Of a stretch of 64,000 nucleotides of DNA, positions 45,576-56,843 are shown piece by piece (position 1 is the first letter of the stretch; the number at the start of each line of letters is the position of its first letter). The notes beneath the pieces were generated by a model. That model was not told the DNA's origin. It searched no databases and worked only from the letters and a program-made list of their open reading frames with translations. Made by a program: the position numbers and the translations under genes. Where the stretch lies: contig JAGPXD010000001.1 in NCBI GenBank assembly GCA_020746995.1, positions 5,952,001 to 6,016,000 of the forward strand, in the 5' to 3' direction. This DNA comes from Plectosphaerella cucumerina (Eukaryota; Ascomycota; Sordariomycetes; Glomerellales; Plectosphaerellaceae).

Positions 45576-48155
45576 ATGGTGTCCGGCTCTATATTCACCT
45601 TCGATGCCGACCCCCAAAGGGTCTCGTCACCTTGGCTGGAGGATGACGAGGCAGCAAGGAGGCTGTCGACCCCCCACCTACAGCCTGTGCCGGACGACAA
45701 GCCGGGCATGTTGGCCGACTACAACATCACCAAGCTCCGAGCTGAGCCGCAAGAGGGGGCCACCGAGTACAAGCTTCACCTACTCCTCAGAGTCCGCAGG
45801 AGATTCAAGTCCATGAGCACCGTCCCTGACTACCCGGGGACCCAGCGAAACAAGCCGGAACCGCGAGGGCTGGCCAATACAAACCAATCGCGACAGCTGC
45901 GGCTCGAGGAGCTCACAAACCAGCTGCTCTGGCGCCTGCAACAGTCTTGCCCACTTCACTCGCTCAAGTCCAAAGACCTGGTCATCCCTAAGCTGCCGGA
46001 CGACACGGTGGATCTCTCCGCCGCCATCCGCCCGCAGCGGGTCCTTCCCGGCCTGGAGGATGCGGCCGGCGCCCTCTACGAAATCGGGGTAGCCGACGAC
46101 GGCACCCTCGTTGGTCTGACCAAGGACGAGATGGATGAGAGCATCAACACCCTCAAGGTCATGGCGGCGACCCTGGGATGCACCGTGCGCATCACTCAGA
46201 GAGTCGTGGTCGGTGAGAGCGAGTGGGTCGAGTCCGCTGAATTGATCGATGCTCCGGACACCGACCCGGTACAGATCCCGCGACATGACCGGCTTCTCTG
46301 CGTGGAAGCCCTCGTGGCGCCGGATCTGGGGGGACATCGGGCGAACGACCCGCTCTCTGATGACGCGACAGACCGGGACAACGGCCACAAGGCGGCGAGA
46401 GTCGATGACACGCCTAGCAGGGTGACGTCCACCTCGGAGCAGTTGAGAGTCTCTATGACGGGCCCTACGACATCTGGAAAGTCTACCCTGCTCGGCACTC
46501 TCCTAACCGGGACCCTCGATAACGGCCGAGGACAGAGCCGACTGAGCCTCTTCAAGCATCGCCACGAGGTCATTTCCGGCATGACGAGCTCCGTGGCCCA
46601 GGAGCTCATCGGGTACAAAGACGAGTCCATCATCAACTACGCCCGGCAGCATGTAGAGCATTGGTTGGACATCCACTACGAGGCTGAGGGCGGTCGTCTC
46701 GTCTTCGTCTCGGACTCGGCAGGCCACCCTCGATTCCGCCGCACCATCCTCAGGGGCCTTTTTGGGTGGGCGCCACAATGGACGGTTCTATGCGTGGCAG
46801 CGGATGACCGTGAGGCCAACGCCAACAAGAACGGCCTCAGCTCGTCTGCCCAAGATGTGCTAGGCAGCGCCGGTGCCAATGTCGATCTCGTCAAGGCCCA
46901 TCTCGAGCTCTGTCTGAAGCTGAGAACCCCACTGGTCATCGTCATCACCAAGGTCGACCTTGCCACCAAATCGAGCATGCAGCGATCCGCGGGCAAGGCA
47001 ATGACGCTCATCAAGGAATTCGGCCGTGTCCCCAAGCTTATGCAGCCCGCCCACAGCGGCCTCCAGGATGCTACGCACGTTGCGGCCGAGGACAGGAAGA
47101 AGGCCAGGGACGTGGTGGAAGCCATCAAGGCCAGCGACGACCTCCTAAACCTGGTCCCTATCGTCTTCACTAGCGCCGTCACAGGTACGGGGGTCGGTCT
47201 TCTTCATGCTCTGCTCGAGAGCCTGCCGCTCCCGCCAACGCCTACCTCGCGCGACTTCCTGGGCAACGTGCTCAACCCGGAGCAGCCGTCATGCCTTTTC
47301 CACATCGATGACACCTTTAGCCGGGTGGCAGACTTTGCCCCGGTTGCCGACTCCCCTAGCCAGGCGGACACAGGCATTGTTGTTTCGGGCTATCTGCGTT
47401 TTGGCCAGCTGTCGGTGGGCGACTCACTACTTGTCGGCCCCTTTCCCTCCGAGGACGACGAGCTGAAGGGTCTGACGCCCGAGGAGAGACCCTCTCCCGG
47501 TGGCTACGGACTGTCGATCTCCCACCCGTCATCTGCCGAACTGGCGCGCATTGCCATCCGTAACGCGGTGGCAGCCTCAACCACGAAAGGGGAGTGGCAT
47601 AACGCTAAGATCGTTAGTATAAGGAACCTGCGCCTGAGCGTGAGGACCTTGGAGGCCGGGCAAGTCGGCACCATTGGCATCCTGTTCGATGTTCCACCGA
47701 TATCTGCGACGAATAACGCAGACGCACGTCTTCCGGAGCCCCGTCGCATCCGCAAGGGCATGGTTCTCGCCGTGCCTTCCAAGCACATGACGGCTACAGG
47801 CATGTCCCTGCAAGCCGCCAGCTCACTGACGGCGGTCTTCGAAGACGAGAGAATCCCCACGCTGCAAGCGGGGTCTCTGGTCAATGTCTACGTGGGAAGC
47901 GTTAGGGCTGCGGCCCGCGTCAAAGGCATGTCAACGCTTCCTCGTAACCGGGACGCGGATGAGATCTTCGCCATGAACGACAGCGAGGTGGGCACTTCGC
48001 AAGCAACTGCCTCAGAGACCGAAGTCGTCCTGGAGCTTCTGACGAATCGAGAATGGGTTGAGCTGGGGGCACAGATCGTCCTGTTGGAGGGCGGACGGAA
48101 CGATAGGTCGGGCCTGGAGGGATACGTTGGGAGGGTGGTTGAGATCGTGGATTGA
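45576..48155 (+). CDS. GTPBP1/GTPBP2-like translational GTPase, 859 aa
   Basis: Intronless from ATG 45576 (MVSGSIFTFDADP). The N-terminal 290 residues include a region like that of GTPBP1 (EYKLHLLLR, LRLEELTNQLLWRL, ALYEIGVADDGTLVGL). The G domain has G1 GPTTSGKS (296-303), a switch I HRHEVISGMTSSV typical of GTPBP1, G3 DSAGH (380-384) and G4 TKVD (458-461). EF-Tu-like domains 2 and 3 follow (GIVVSGYLRFGQLSVGDSLLVGP; EVVLELLTNREWVELG). GTPBP1 relatives work in ribosome quality control and mRNA decay; the fungal role is less known. G1 and G3 differ from the usual GHVDAGKS and DLAGHE. An upstream in-frame extension without an ATG was left out. Confidence 0.9.
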   Translation: MVSGSIFTFDADPQRVSSPWLEDDEAARRLSTPHLQPVPDDKPGMLADYNITKLRAEPQEGATEYKLHLLLRVRRRFKSMSTVPDYPGTQRNKPEPRGLANTNQSRQLRLEELTNQLLWRLQQSCPLHSLKSKDLVIPKLPDDTVDLSAAIRPQRVLPGLEDAAGALYEIGVADDGTLVGLTKDEMDESINTLKVMAATLGCTVRITQRVVVGESEWVESAELIDAPDTDPVQIPRHDRLLCVEALVAPDLGGHRANDPLSDDATDRDNGHKAARVDDTPSRVTSTSEQLRVSMTGPTTSGKSTLLGTLLTGTLDNGRGQSRLSLFKHRHEVISGMTSSVAQELIGYKDESIINYARQHVEHWLDIHYEAEGGRLVFVSDSAGHPRFRRTILRGLFGWAPQWTVLCVAADDREANANKNGLSSSAQDVLGSAGANVDLVKAHLELCLKLRTPLVIVITKVDLATKSSMQRSAGKAMTLIKEFGRVPKLMQPAHSGLQDATHVAAEDRKKARDVVEAIKASDDLLNLVPIVFTSAVTGTGVGLLHALLESLPLPPTPTSRDFLGNVLNPEQPSCLFHIDDTFSRVADFAPVADSPSQADTGIVVSGYLRFGQLSVGDSLLVGPFPSEDDELKGLTPEERPSPGGYGLSISHPSSAELARIAIRNAVAASTTKGEWHNAKIVSIRNLRLSVRTLEAGQVGTIGILFDVPPISATNNADARLPEPRRIRKGMVLAVPSKHMTATGMSLQAASSLTAVFEDERIPTLQAGSLVNVYVGSVRAAARVKGMSTLPRNRDADEIFAMNDSEVGTSQATASETEVVLELLTNREWVELGAQIVLLEGGRNDRSGLEGYVGRVVEIVD

Positions 48156-48429
48156 TGCTGTTTGTTGTTCTGTTTGAAGCATAGAGTCAGTTTCCCTTAT
48201 TGTCTCTTTAATTTTACACTACACGATTAGTTCGGGCGTTGCATAGCACAGTTCATTACTCAAAATCTAAATGGGTTATACGTCGTACAACTCGTCCTGG
48301 CTGGCGCTTTTCTCAAGCGTCAGAGACCTAGAACCAGACACACCGTGTCTCCACAGACGCCAAACGCCGAATATGCCACCACCCCACGAACCGTATGCGA
48401 TTCTTTTCCTATGCACACCCGTCCAGCTC

Positions 48430-48848
48430 TTATGCCCTGACGATGCCGTAAAAGAGCGTCCACGTCAGGATGTACCCGGGCAGACCGCTGAAGACGCCGC
48501 CGACCCAGAAGTCGAAGGGGCTACGGAAGTATCGGGAGGTGCTCAGGGGAGACAGGCCGGCGGCGGAAGACGAGGGGGCGATGCGCAGGACGTAGAAGAG
48601 GGTGGTGATGAAGGCGGCGAAGCCAAAGTAGAGGAGGAAGCCGGCGTACGACTCGAGACCGAGGATGCCGGCGGCGACGCCGAAGAGGGAGGCGGAGATG
48701 TTCTGGAGGTTGGAGAGGGTCTGTTGCGCAGGCGTGGATCAGCTGGGTGTCATGGGTAGCGGGGGAGGGAGAGGTAGCGTACCCTGGTGTTGTGGATGAT
48801 GGACTCTTGCACGAGGGGCGAGATCTGGTAGTCGCGCTCGGAAGGCAT
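48430..48848 (-). CDS. emc6: ER membrane protein complex subunit 6, 118 aa
   Basis: Two exons, 48848-48783 and 48720-48430. The N-terminus MPSERDYQISPLVQES and the block TLSNLQNISASLFGVAAGILGLESYAGF identify EMC6. Three membrane helices are visible (about residues 34-50, 54-72 and 97-115), with WTLFYGIVRA at the end. EMC6 lies in the membrane vestibule of the EMC insertase, which inserts multi-pass and tail-anchored proteins into the ER. The length is typical. Convergent with the GTPase gene, 274 bp apart. Confidence 0.93.
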
Positions 48849-50435
48849 TGTGGCGAGTGGGCGGGGTGCGTGCAGGCTTTGCTGGGAGTCGTTGAACTTG
48901 GGAGGGTTTATGTTCAAGGCAGAGTGATACGGGGTGCTCTGTCTGGTGTCGATATGTCGCGGGGTTGTATGGTGGGTGGTCTGGAGCTGGGAGATGGGAG
49001 CTCGAACTTGGTGCTGGCGTTCGCGCATCACGAATGCTGGCCAGAGCTTGGGGATCCACTCGAAGCTCGGTGTGAAGGTCTTCACCGAGAGGTCGCTGGC
49101 TTGCTTACATAATGGTTCTAAACCAGCTGAAGTCTGGGAAACACTCAGCCGCTCTTCTCTAGATGCAACATGTCATGAAAGAACATGTTGACTTGGCAAC
49201 TCGTTGCTTTTGGGTCCTGTGCTAGAACATAGCCGTGTTTTGTTTCGTCTACTAATTGCGCTAAAACACAATGACAGTCGTTCACACCTAGGGAAACAAG
49301 CCCAGGACTGTTGCCTCTACAGAGGCATTCGGGCGGACTCCGGCACCACAGCGCCCTGACAATGTTTCTCGGTTGTCTCTCTGATGATCAGCCTGCTGGC
49401 CACTAATCATAGTAGCCTTACATCACAACACAGACAACCGGAAGAGTGTGGAAGCAATCGTCTCAAGGAGCGAAATGAAGCCGTCGTACACTACTGCCGG
49501 AAGTTACGCAATAGGGGGCACAAGAGTGACACGCCCCCGAGGTGCGCGCCACTGAGCGCATTGGAGTCCTCATCTGCGTTTGATTGGGCTTCATCTCCCC
49601 AGATCCAGCGGCAAGTGGGCGGGTTGACGGGTTCGCGTGGAATGCAAATCAGCGCGATCTTTATGCGAGCCGGGGGGAGGGCGCCGCCAGAAGCAATGAG
49701 CGAAGGGTCCCTCCTTCCTGTTTCGGGTGCGTGGTGCCGGGGATGTACCTGTGGAGGTCACTCAGGAGCTCGCCGTGTCGGCCGCCCGACGGCCTGTGCT
49801 TGTGCTCTACTGCGCGGCATTGCCCGGACGGTTGGATTTATTTTGGGGTTCAAGTTCGGGAGAGCCGCGATCCTCCATGCACATCACATTATTTTCCTCG
49901 CACAAGCGCAAGGCACAAACCCCCCGTTCCCGGTGGTGCGGTGCGGTGGTGCTAGGAGCCAGCCTAGAGCCTAGGACTGAGACTGGACCTGGCCCGGCCC
50001 CAGGTACACACTCCGACACGTGCCCCGTGTTTGTTCAACCGTCATCGTTAGCGCCACCCATGTCTTGGGGGGGCGTATCCAGTATCCAGTATCCAGCATC
50101 CAATTTGGCATATTACACAACTGCACCCGCATCAACATTCGACAGGGACCACTCTCGCATCCCGGCCCGGCTACGTTGCACTGCTTGCTCGCCTCGTCTG
50201 TTCCCCAGCTCAGCCCGGAAACGTCAACCTGACAACACGCCTTACTCGACAAAGGCCGCCGCAACACTACGAGAAGTCGAGAATATCCCCGCAGCATCCA
50301 AACCCGCCTGACCGCCTCCGACAACCCTGCCTATCCACGCGCTGCCGGTGCCGACAACAAATACCCCCCGACGGCTGCGCCTGCAGATGGCTGCGACGCA
50401 AGTGAGAGCCGACACGATACCCGCCCGGACGCTTC
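48849..50435. other. 1.6-kb divergent intergenic region
   Basis: No gene is supported. Near 50077-50100 the 7-mer GTATCCA occurs as a short tandem repeat (three imperfect copies). The part next to 50436 is C-rich. Confidence 0.5.
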
Positions 50436-52532
50436 ATGGAGCCTGTCGTATTTGACCGGTCCCCTCTGGCCGACTACCTTCGAGGTGCGTGTGGCTATTG
50501 CTTCTCAGGACCACCACCAGCAACCGAACTGACGCGCTCTCCTTCCAGATGAAGGCCAGGATGGTGAAGCCGCCGACTGGGCGCCTGCCGACAGCCTCGA
50601 GCAGGACCACACCATAACGCCTCCTCTGAGTCCCGTCTTCGCCCCGACCGGCCGACCCATGGTCCGATCCCGCTTCCGCGGCAAGGCCCCCGAGCCTCTC
50701 AAGGTCGACATACCCAACTCGTCGCTCAACCCCTTCCGAAGGAGCTATTCCGTACGCACCGTCGTCACCTCTCGCTGCTGCAGACCAACACTAACCCGCT
50801 ATCACCAGACTGCCGTAGCTTCTAGGATCGACCGCGCCGGCAGCTCAAAGTTCCTCGAGCAGTTCCGATACACCATTGTCGCATCACAGCTGCTCAGCGG
50901 CCATACCATTGCCGGATCGAACGCCGCACAGTCGAGGCCGCCCCCGGGCGATGGACAGAACCAGAACGGCAACCCTCTCCTCGATCCCACCGGCGCCATC
51001 GGCACAGTCCTGGGTGCTCTTGCCTTCGCCCTCGCCATAAGCTGGATGCAGGGAGCCGGCGGCAGCGGCTTCACGAAGCGGAGGATCGCCGTTCTGGTGA
51101 TTCTGACCGCGATCACCGCTGGCGTCATCCAAGTGTTCATGCGGAGGCAGTGGTTACGATACCGCCGTCATCAGGCTCTGTCCGAGGTCTCAGACTTTGT
51201 CTCGCATACCCAGGACTTCGACAGTGCTACGGCTGCCGCCATATCCCTGATCCAGGAGGTGGAACTTGTCTCCCGCGGGTACAGACTGTACGTGGCCCCC
51301 TGTGACGCGCTGTCTCACTCCCCGCCTCAACTCCCCGGAATGCTGACTCTCCCTTCAGGAGCGCGCCCCTGCCACCCATCAGCCGCCTGGAAGACCGCGC
51401 CCAGACGCGCAGGTGCGTTCGCCTGCGCAAGGCGCTCCGGATGTGTTTCTCCGAGGTCCTTCGTGGCTACGAGCAGACCCGCGACGTGGTCCAGGGCTTC
51501 TCTGAGCAGCTTGATCTGGAGAAGTACTACGACATCTATGATATCAGCGATCTCGACATGGTGGACGCCCGCCAGGGCTTGGCAGAGCTGGACGCTGAGG
51601 ATGCCGAGTCGCTGAGGACGCTCAAGATATCCGCGGCGAGGTTCCACATCGTCAGGAAGATGTTCTTGTGCTCCCTTCTTGCCCTGGATGCCAACGGCGA
51701 CAACAACGATCTGCTTCGGTGGACGACGACCGTCGAGGCATTGCGCACCTTGAACACTGCCACGGCATCAAGTTGTGAGCGGCTCAAGAACATCTTGAGC
51801 GAACAGGAGAGTAAGCAACATCCACCCCATGTGTCTCGGAACAACGCGCTAACCTGCCTTCCAGCATTCCCTACGCCCCCGACACCTCGAATTCCCTTGA
51901 CCCCGGGACGTGAGCGCTGGAGGGGTCAGCTCCGCAAGCTCAATGGCCTATCCACCGGTATCAGGGGCTTGCAGGCGAAGCTCCAGCTCCTGAGGGAGGA
52001 GTCCGACAGATCACTGGACGAGTCCGACGACATCTCGGAGCTGGGGTCAAACCTCCTGCTTCAGTACGACTCCATCGGCATAGACCTGAGAGCGCTGATG
52101 CAGTCTTGGGAGGAAGGCCGGGCAGCTCTCGCCACGGGCATCGACCGCAACGAGAGACGCATATCATCCATGAGCACCCTCTTGTCCCCCGCCAGCTCCA
52201 TCAGCGGGCCGACGGCGGTGGACGAAGTCATCGGCGGCACCGCCTCTGACGCACTCAAAGCTCTCAACGGCGAGCTGGATATCAGCAGCAACGGCGACAG
52301 CGATGAGGTCTTCGAAGCGGTGGCGATGCCCCGGCCCCGCAGCCTCCTCACCCGAGAGGAGAGGATAGCGAAGATGAAGGAGGACCGCGAGAAGAGGGAG
52401 GTCGCGAGGGATCGCTCAGAGGCCAACAAGGGCATGCTGCGCGAGCTCGAGATGGTCATCAACCTCCGCCCGAGGCCGAGGACGATGACCACGCCCTCCC
52501 GGACCGCCACCTCGCGCATCGTCTCCATGTGA
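50436..52532 (+). CDS. Vezatin/Inp2-like myosin-binding membrane protein, 616 aa
   Basis: Five exons: 50436-50484, 50549-50751, 50809-51287, 51359-51810 and 51865-52532. The second intron (57 bp) is a multiple of three and open, but has a CTAAC branch site and good GT/AG ends. Two adjacent membrane helices are visible (about residues 147-165 and 175-195). They are followed by a cytosolic myosin-binding region (SLIQEVELVSRGYRL, LPPISRLEDR, RRCVRLRKALRMCF) as in the vezatin/Inp2 family. Yeast Inp2 is the peroxisomal receptor for the myosin V motor Myo2. A charged coiled-coil region (REERIAKMKEDREKREVARDR) lies near the C-terminus. The organelle cannot be proved from sequence; peroxisome is the family-based inference. 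Confidence 0.85.
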
Positions 52533-53854
52533 GACGCCCGCTCCCACGGGCCCAGGGCCGCCGCCGCCTGTCTGCGTCTGCCGCCCCGGCGCCTTGACGA
52601 AACGAACATATGACCAGAATGTTGTGCGCGATGGCCGCATCAACACAAAACATAGCACACCAAAGCCTTCTCACTCTCTTTTCCCAGCACCGCGCCATGC
52701 GAACCCACGACGGGTTCCTGCGCGGCTACGACACGGAGTTTCTCGTCCTTTATTTTCCCTCTGTGGTACCAACAATCGGACCGGGGAAACAACGGAACTC
52801 GAGCCACCTGACTGGCATCTTTTCCTTTTTGGTCGGGCGGTCTACTTGATTTTTCTTCAAGTAATAATCATCACGCTCTTTCCACCATCTGCTTGTCGTC
52901 TTTTTTCTGCAGCCGCCTACCAAGGGTAAGGACGGCTCGTTCATGTATATAGATCTGGGACGGGGGCCGGCTCGCTCGCTGCGTTACGGCGCCCTTGTTG
53001 GGGACGTCGCACATTCTGGGGTCTCATGATTTTACGAAACATTCGCATGTTGTAAGGCGCAACCGCTCTTTCTCTTTCTGTCGGGTAGCAGTAATTCAAT
53101 ACGAGACACTAGAATGTTTGTTTCATGATGTGTTGAGTCTGTGGTTGAAAAGGTTGTGATGTGTTTGGTGTCAAGTGTTATAACGAAGCAGAGGGGTGGG
53201 GATGCTCGCGATCAGGCGACAGCGCTCTGTTGTTGATCTGCTGTGATCGCGACAGGCGAGTCGGGATATAACGAATGTAAGGAGGCCGGTGCCAAGGGTT
53301 TGGGCTGTTGTTTCGGTATCGGTGACGTTGTGAGTCCTGTGTAGAACTGTCATGACCAACTTGAGTGGACGGCGTGGCTCAGGAGTAGCCCCTAATGTCG
53401 AGTAAGCCGGCTGTGAGGCACATCTTCGAGCACGGCGAGGTGTTTTCAACAAAAGACATCAGTATGTGGCCTTTTTTCTGATGGCTTATGTCTGATGCCT
53501 CATAACATAGAGTCTGGGTTGGGACATCTTGCTCTGGTGTAGCGTCTGGATGGAAAAGAAGGAGTTGCGAGGAACTTGGCCAGCTGGAGTGCCCGAGGCA
53601 TCCAGGGGTAACAGGAAACGCACCAATACGCAGACAGCTCACGGGATCGTCTGCAGTCTTGCGTGGCCCGGCACATTCAAGGGACTTGATAGGCCCTTCT
53701 GGGTCGTCTGAGCTCTCCATCAGACCGTAGGTGTGCGGTCGAAGGGCAGGAATGGAGGCCACCTCCGGCAGCGAGAGCACATGACAAGTGGAAACTTGCC
53801 CGCTCACCGGGCTCACCTTGAGATTCTGAATTTCCGCGGCCCGTCTTCGGTGAT

Positions 53855-53918
53855 GCCCGTGGTTCCTTCGGGCGTTAAGGCACCGCTTGGAGGCTTTGCC
53901 TCCGATCACCTTCGGAGG
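53855..53918. repeat. Run of short, overlapping inverted repeats
   Basis: Three inverted repeats follow one another: GCCCG (53855-53859) with CGGGC (53869-53873); GGAGGC (53889-53894) with GCCTCC (53898-53903); and CCTCCGA (53899-53905) with TCGGAGG (53912-53918). The second and third share a strand, so only one of these two hairpins can form at a time. Their function is unknown. Confidence 0.7.
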
Positions 53919-55432
53919 TAAACTTCAAGCTGGTGTGGTCCCGGCAGGCAGGCAAGGTGGCCAGCCACTGAGGCCCGTGGGTGCAAGAAATTTTCATCGC
54001 CGCGCGGGGGGGAGCGGGCGCAGGCACACCCGTGATGGCAGAGACGAACTCCTCCCTAAGCAGTGGACTTCCAGCCCGCGTCCACGGAGCGACGCTGGCC
54101 CGATGATCGTGAAAGAGACATTCATCCCACGGGCCGGTACAAGGGAAGATGAGTGCCTGGCCGAGATAGGGATGGGCATGGTGGCCATGTTTGATCGATA
54201 GGAAGCGACACTATCGTAAGATCAAGATTGGTTGAAGGTGGTATCTGGCATCATGGTGACGACTCTGACGGGAGGGCCTGTCAGCGATGGAGGCGTATAT
54301 AGGTGACAGCCATGCCCACACAGGCGCCAAGGCAAATCTCCGCCTCTTGGCAGTGAACAGGGCCTGTAAAGCCGCGATGGGGCAGTTAGGTCACGGCATA
54401 TGGCTAGGCAGGTGAATGCAGTGGTTCGCTGTGAGGTGAGTTTGACGTCGCTTGGCAATCATGAACGCTGCCAGTGGCTTGTCTGCAGTGGTCAGGCCCA
54501 GAAGCGGGCCGGGCTGGGCATTAGTGGCTGGGGGCCCCGATCGGAAGGGCGGGGCGCCACTGCCGTCCGCTCCCCACCTTATAAAATCAGGGGCCCGACC
54601 GAATCTTGCATCTCCTCGGAGCCAGTTGAGCCTCGACCGTCCCACGTGTCGGCGGCGAGGGAGGCTCTGCAACGCCCGCAACGGACGTCGCTATCAGCGC
54701 GTTATCAGATACTGACATTTCGAGACGCCACGAGGGGGGGGTTGTAGCTATGGTCCGCATCGCTGGGCTGGGAGAACAATTTTAGGGATCCCGACGAGAC
54801 GGAAGATGGATCTGGAACTGGCATCATTTTCTGGGGAAAGGAGGACTGACAGCGGACATTTTTGGAAAATGTCAGGTACCCCAACCGGAGTGATGCCGGG
54901 CAGCTGGAGAGGCGTGGGGGGAGGGGGGCGGCAAAGGGATGCCCGACTTGCTTAGCTAATCCCTGTGTATCTGCACTTGGCACCTAACCCTGGTCCGGGA
55001 GGAACACAAGCGTCAGCCGCACACGCAACCTTATCTTTCCTCCCCCACCTGTCCACCTGCCTCCTTCACGCATCCCATGTTGGAGGATCGACAGGCCGAC
55101 TCGTCTCGTCTCTCAGGCATGTGCTCGCCGTCGATTGGGATCACCGTTCTATTCTCTGTACGCTGAGGTCATTCTTGGACGCGGACCGACAAAGCTAGCC
55201 GATCGCAGCGGCAGCGCCTCAGAAGCCCGTTGGTGAGCGCCCCAATCAGCGCCATTTGATTTTTGCTCGCTCCCATCCTCTCTGACCTGTCACTTCAGAC
55301 GAAAAAGGCCGCCCGTCACCGCTTGATGGGGCCGTGATGCTCTTCTACCGGGCGCCGTGAAAGTTGTGGAACTACATACCGGTCGTCCAAGCGGCACCTG
55401 GCTCAGCCCTACGGGCATTTTTCAAGGGCTCT

Positions 55433-55442
55433 CTCCGCGGAG
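55433..55442. promoter_or_regulatory. NirA/NIT4-type palindromic site
   Basis: CTCCGCGGAG is a perfect palindrome that contains the CTCCGHGG consensus for the nitrate-specific activator NirA/NIT4 on both strands. It lies about 1.4 kb before the nitrate transporter start. Binding is inferred from the consensus only. Confidence 0.45.
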
Positions 55443-55530
55443 ATCGCAAATTCTTCGGCGGACCGACCGAGTCTTCCTTCGAGATCGCGGAAGGTGGAGT
55501 CGTCCTGACCACTCACGAGCCGCGAACGCC

Positions 55531-56456
55531 CTTATCTCTCGGCAGGGGTGGGGCCGCAACCTCGACCACACGGCTCTATCTATCACGGCCGCATCCCGAC
55601 TCAGGGACGTCGGTCGTACTGATAAGCCCGTCTCTGTTAGGTGTGAGACGCGGCCATTGCCAGTTTCTGGCTCGCCCGCTTCATGCTGGCTGAGTGCCCC
55701 CCGATCTGCCCCTTCTTGACCAATCGATAGCGTTCCAGAGGCAGTTGGTTATCTGTCTCTGGAGGGGCGTTTAACATCCTGGACAAGCAAGCGACACTCC
55801 TGGCTAGGCGCCTCTGTGGTTTTTCAGAGCCACCGCTGAGCGTGTCACTGCCGGGAGACCCAGCGGTCTAGACGAGGTCCTGGTCCCTCCCCCGGGCTCT
55901 GCTTATCCCCCAGCTTCTCGATTCGCCCGTCTTTCCCTCGATTAAACCCCTTATTATTGGCTATTTGTTGGATATTATCCCTGTCCGCTCCTGCTAGCCG
56001 CTACAAGGACTCACTTGTATGGAAGACTTGCTTGTGCTTCGCCTCAGCTGCTCTCTCACCCTCAAGCAGGCACATTCCAGCACTCGCCCGTTCTTCTCCT
56101 GCTGTCTCTGATAAGGCTCTTCTCATCTGGACACTCGAACGTTCTCGATACTCGGTTCTCCGAGCTGAATCAAACCTCCACGACCTCCCACGTTGCCATT
56201 GAAACACGCGGCTCGAACACGCATGTCGTCTGCCCAGCCCAGTCTGCCAGTCCACAGCTAGACCACCCGCAGCCACGCCCACGCCCCCTCCCCCCTTCGA
56301 AGCCAAGGGGTCCTGTTATCAGTGATCGGCAGTCGGTCCGGCCCCCTGGCGCCTCCCTGTCCGCGGCTTGCCCCAGACCCATACCTACACGGCCGCAACG
56401 CAGCCCAGAAGAGACGCAGGTTGAGCGTCTCCGGCCCCCGTCTGTCCTCTCCTATC
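55531..56456. promoter_or_regulatory. Cluster of GATA sites (AreA/NIT2 type)
   Basis: GATA motifs on either strand, most fitting HGATAR, occur at 55531 (CTTATC), 55576 and 55580 (CTATC), 55620 (TGATAAG), 55725 (CGATAG), 55749 (TTATCT), 55903 (CTTATC), 56109 (TGATAAG), 56326 (GTTATCA) and 56452 (CTATCT). Such clusters mark promoters controlled by the nitrogen-repression regulator AreA/NIT2, as expected for a nitrate transporter. Confidence 0.6.
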
Positions 56457-56614
56457 TCAGCCTCCGTGCGTCCCACCCACGCTCGCCAGGGCCCGGCGTC
56501 CTCGAGCGCCAGATCGGCCTAGCGCGCTTGGAAGCTGTTACTCTCCCCGGAGATGCTTCAACAGACTTTCGAGAGGCTCGCTTGATATCGTCGTCCTTTG
56601 AGAGAAGCTCTATG

Positions 56615-56623
56615 TATAATAAA
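56615..56623 (+). promoter_or_regulatory. TATA-box-like element of the nitrate transporter
   Basis: TATAATAAA, 221 bp before the start codon, in otherwise GC-rich DNA; the best core-promoter candidate for the transporter. Confidence 0.45.
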
Positions 56624-56843
56624 GCTCTGGGAACTCGACTTCAATTTCTTTCTTGCCTCATCCAGATCATCATCACACCGGCATCAGCAAGACAGTCAGA
56701 AGCAGCATCTTCGACTCACTCCATCCGCATCTTGGAGCAACAGCCGGTCCCCTCGAGCCCACTTCGGTCCAGGCCTTCTCATACAGCCTGCTCACAACAC
56801 CCTTTCGCCTTCTCCACACCAACTCACATCCACACGAGCCACA

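Larger units (their letters stand above)
52533..56843. other. 4.3-kb intergenic region upstream of the nitrate transporter
   Basis: No protein-coding gene is supported; frames such as minus 53379-53909 lack motifs. The region contains a run of inverted repeats (53855-53918), an isolated TATAAAA at 54580-54586, and a dense set of GATA sites in its last 1.4 kb. The final part is the transporter promoter and leader; a non-coding transcript from the TATA at 54580 is possible but unproved. Confidence 0.55.
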
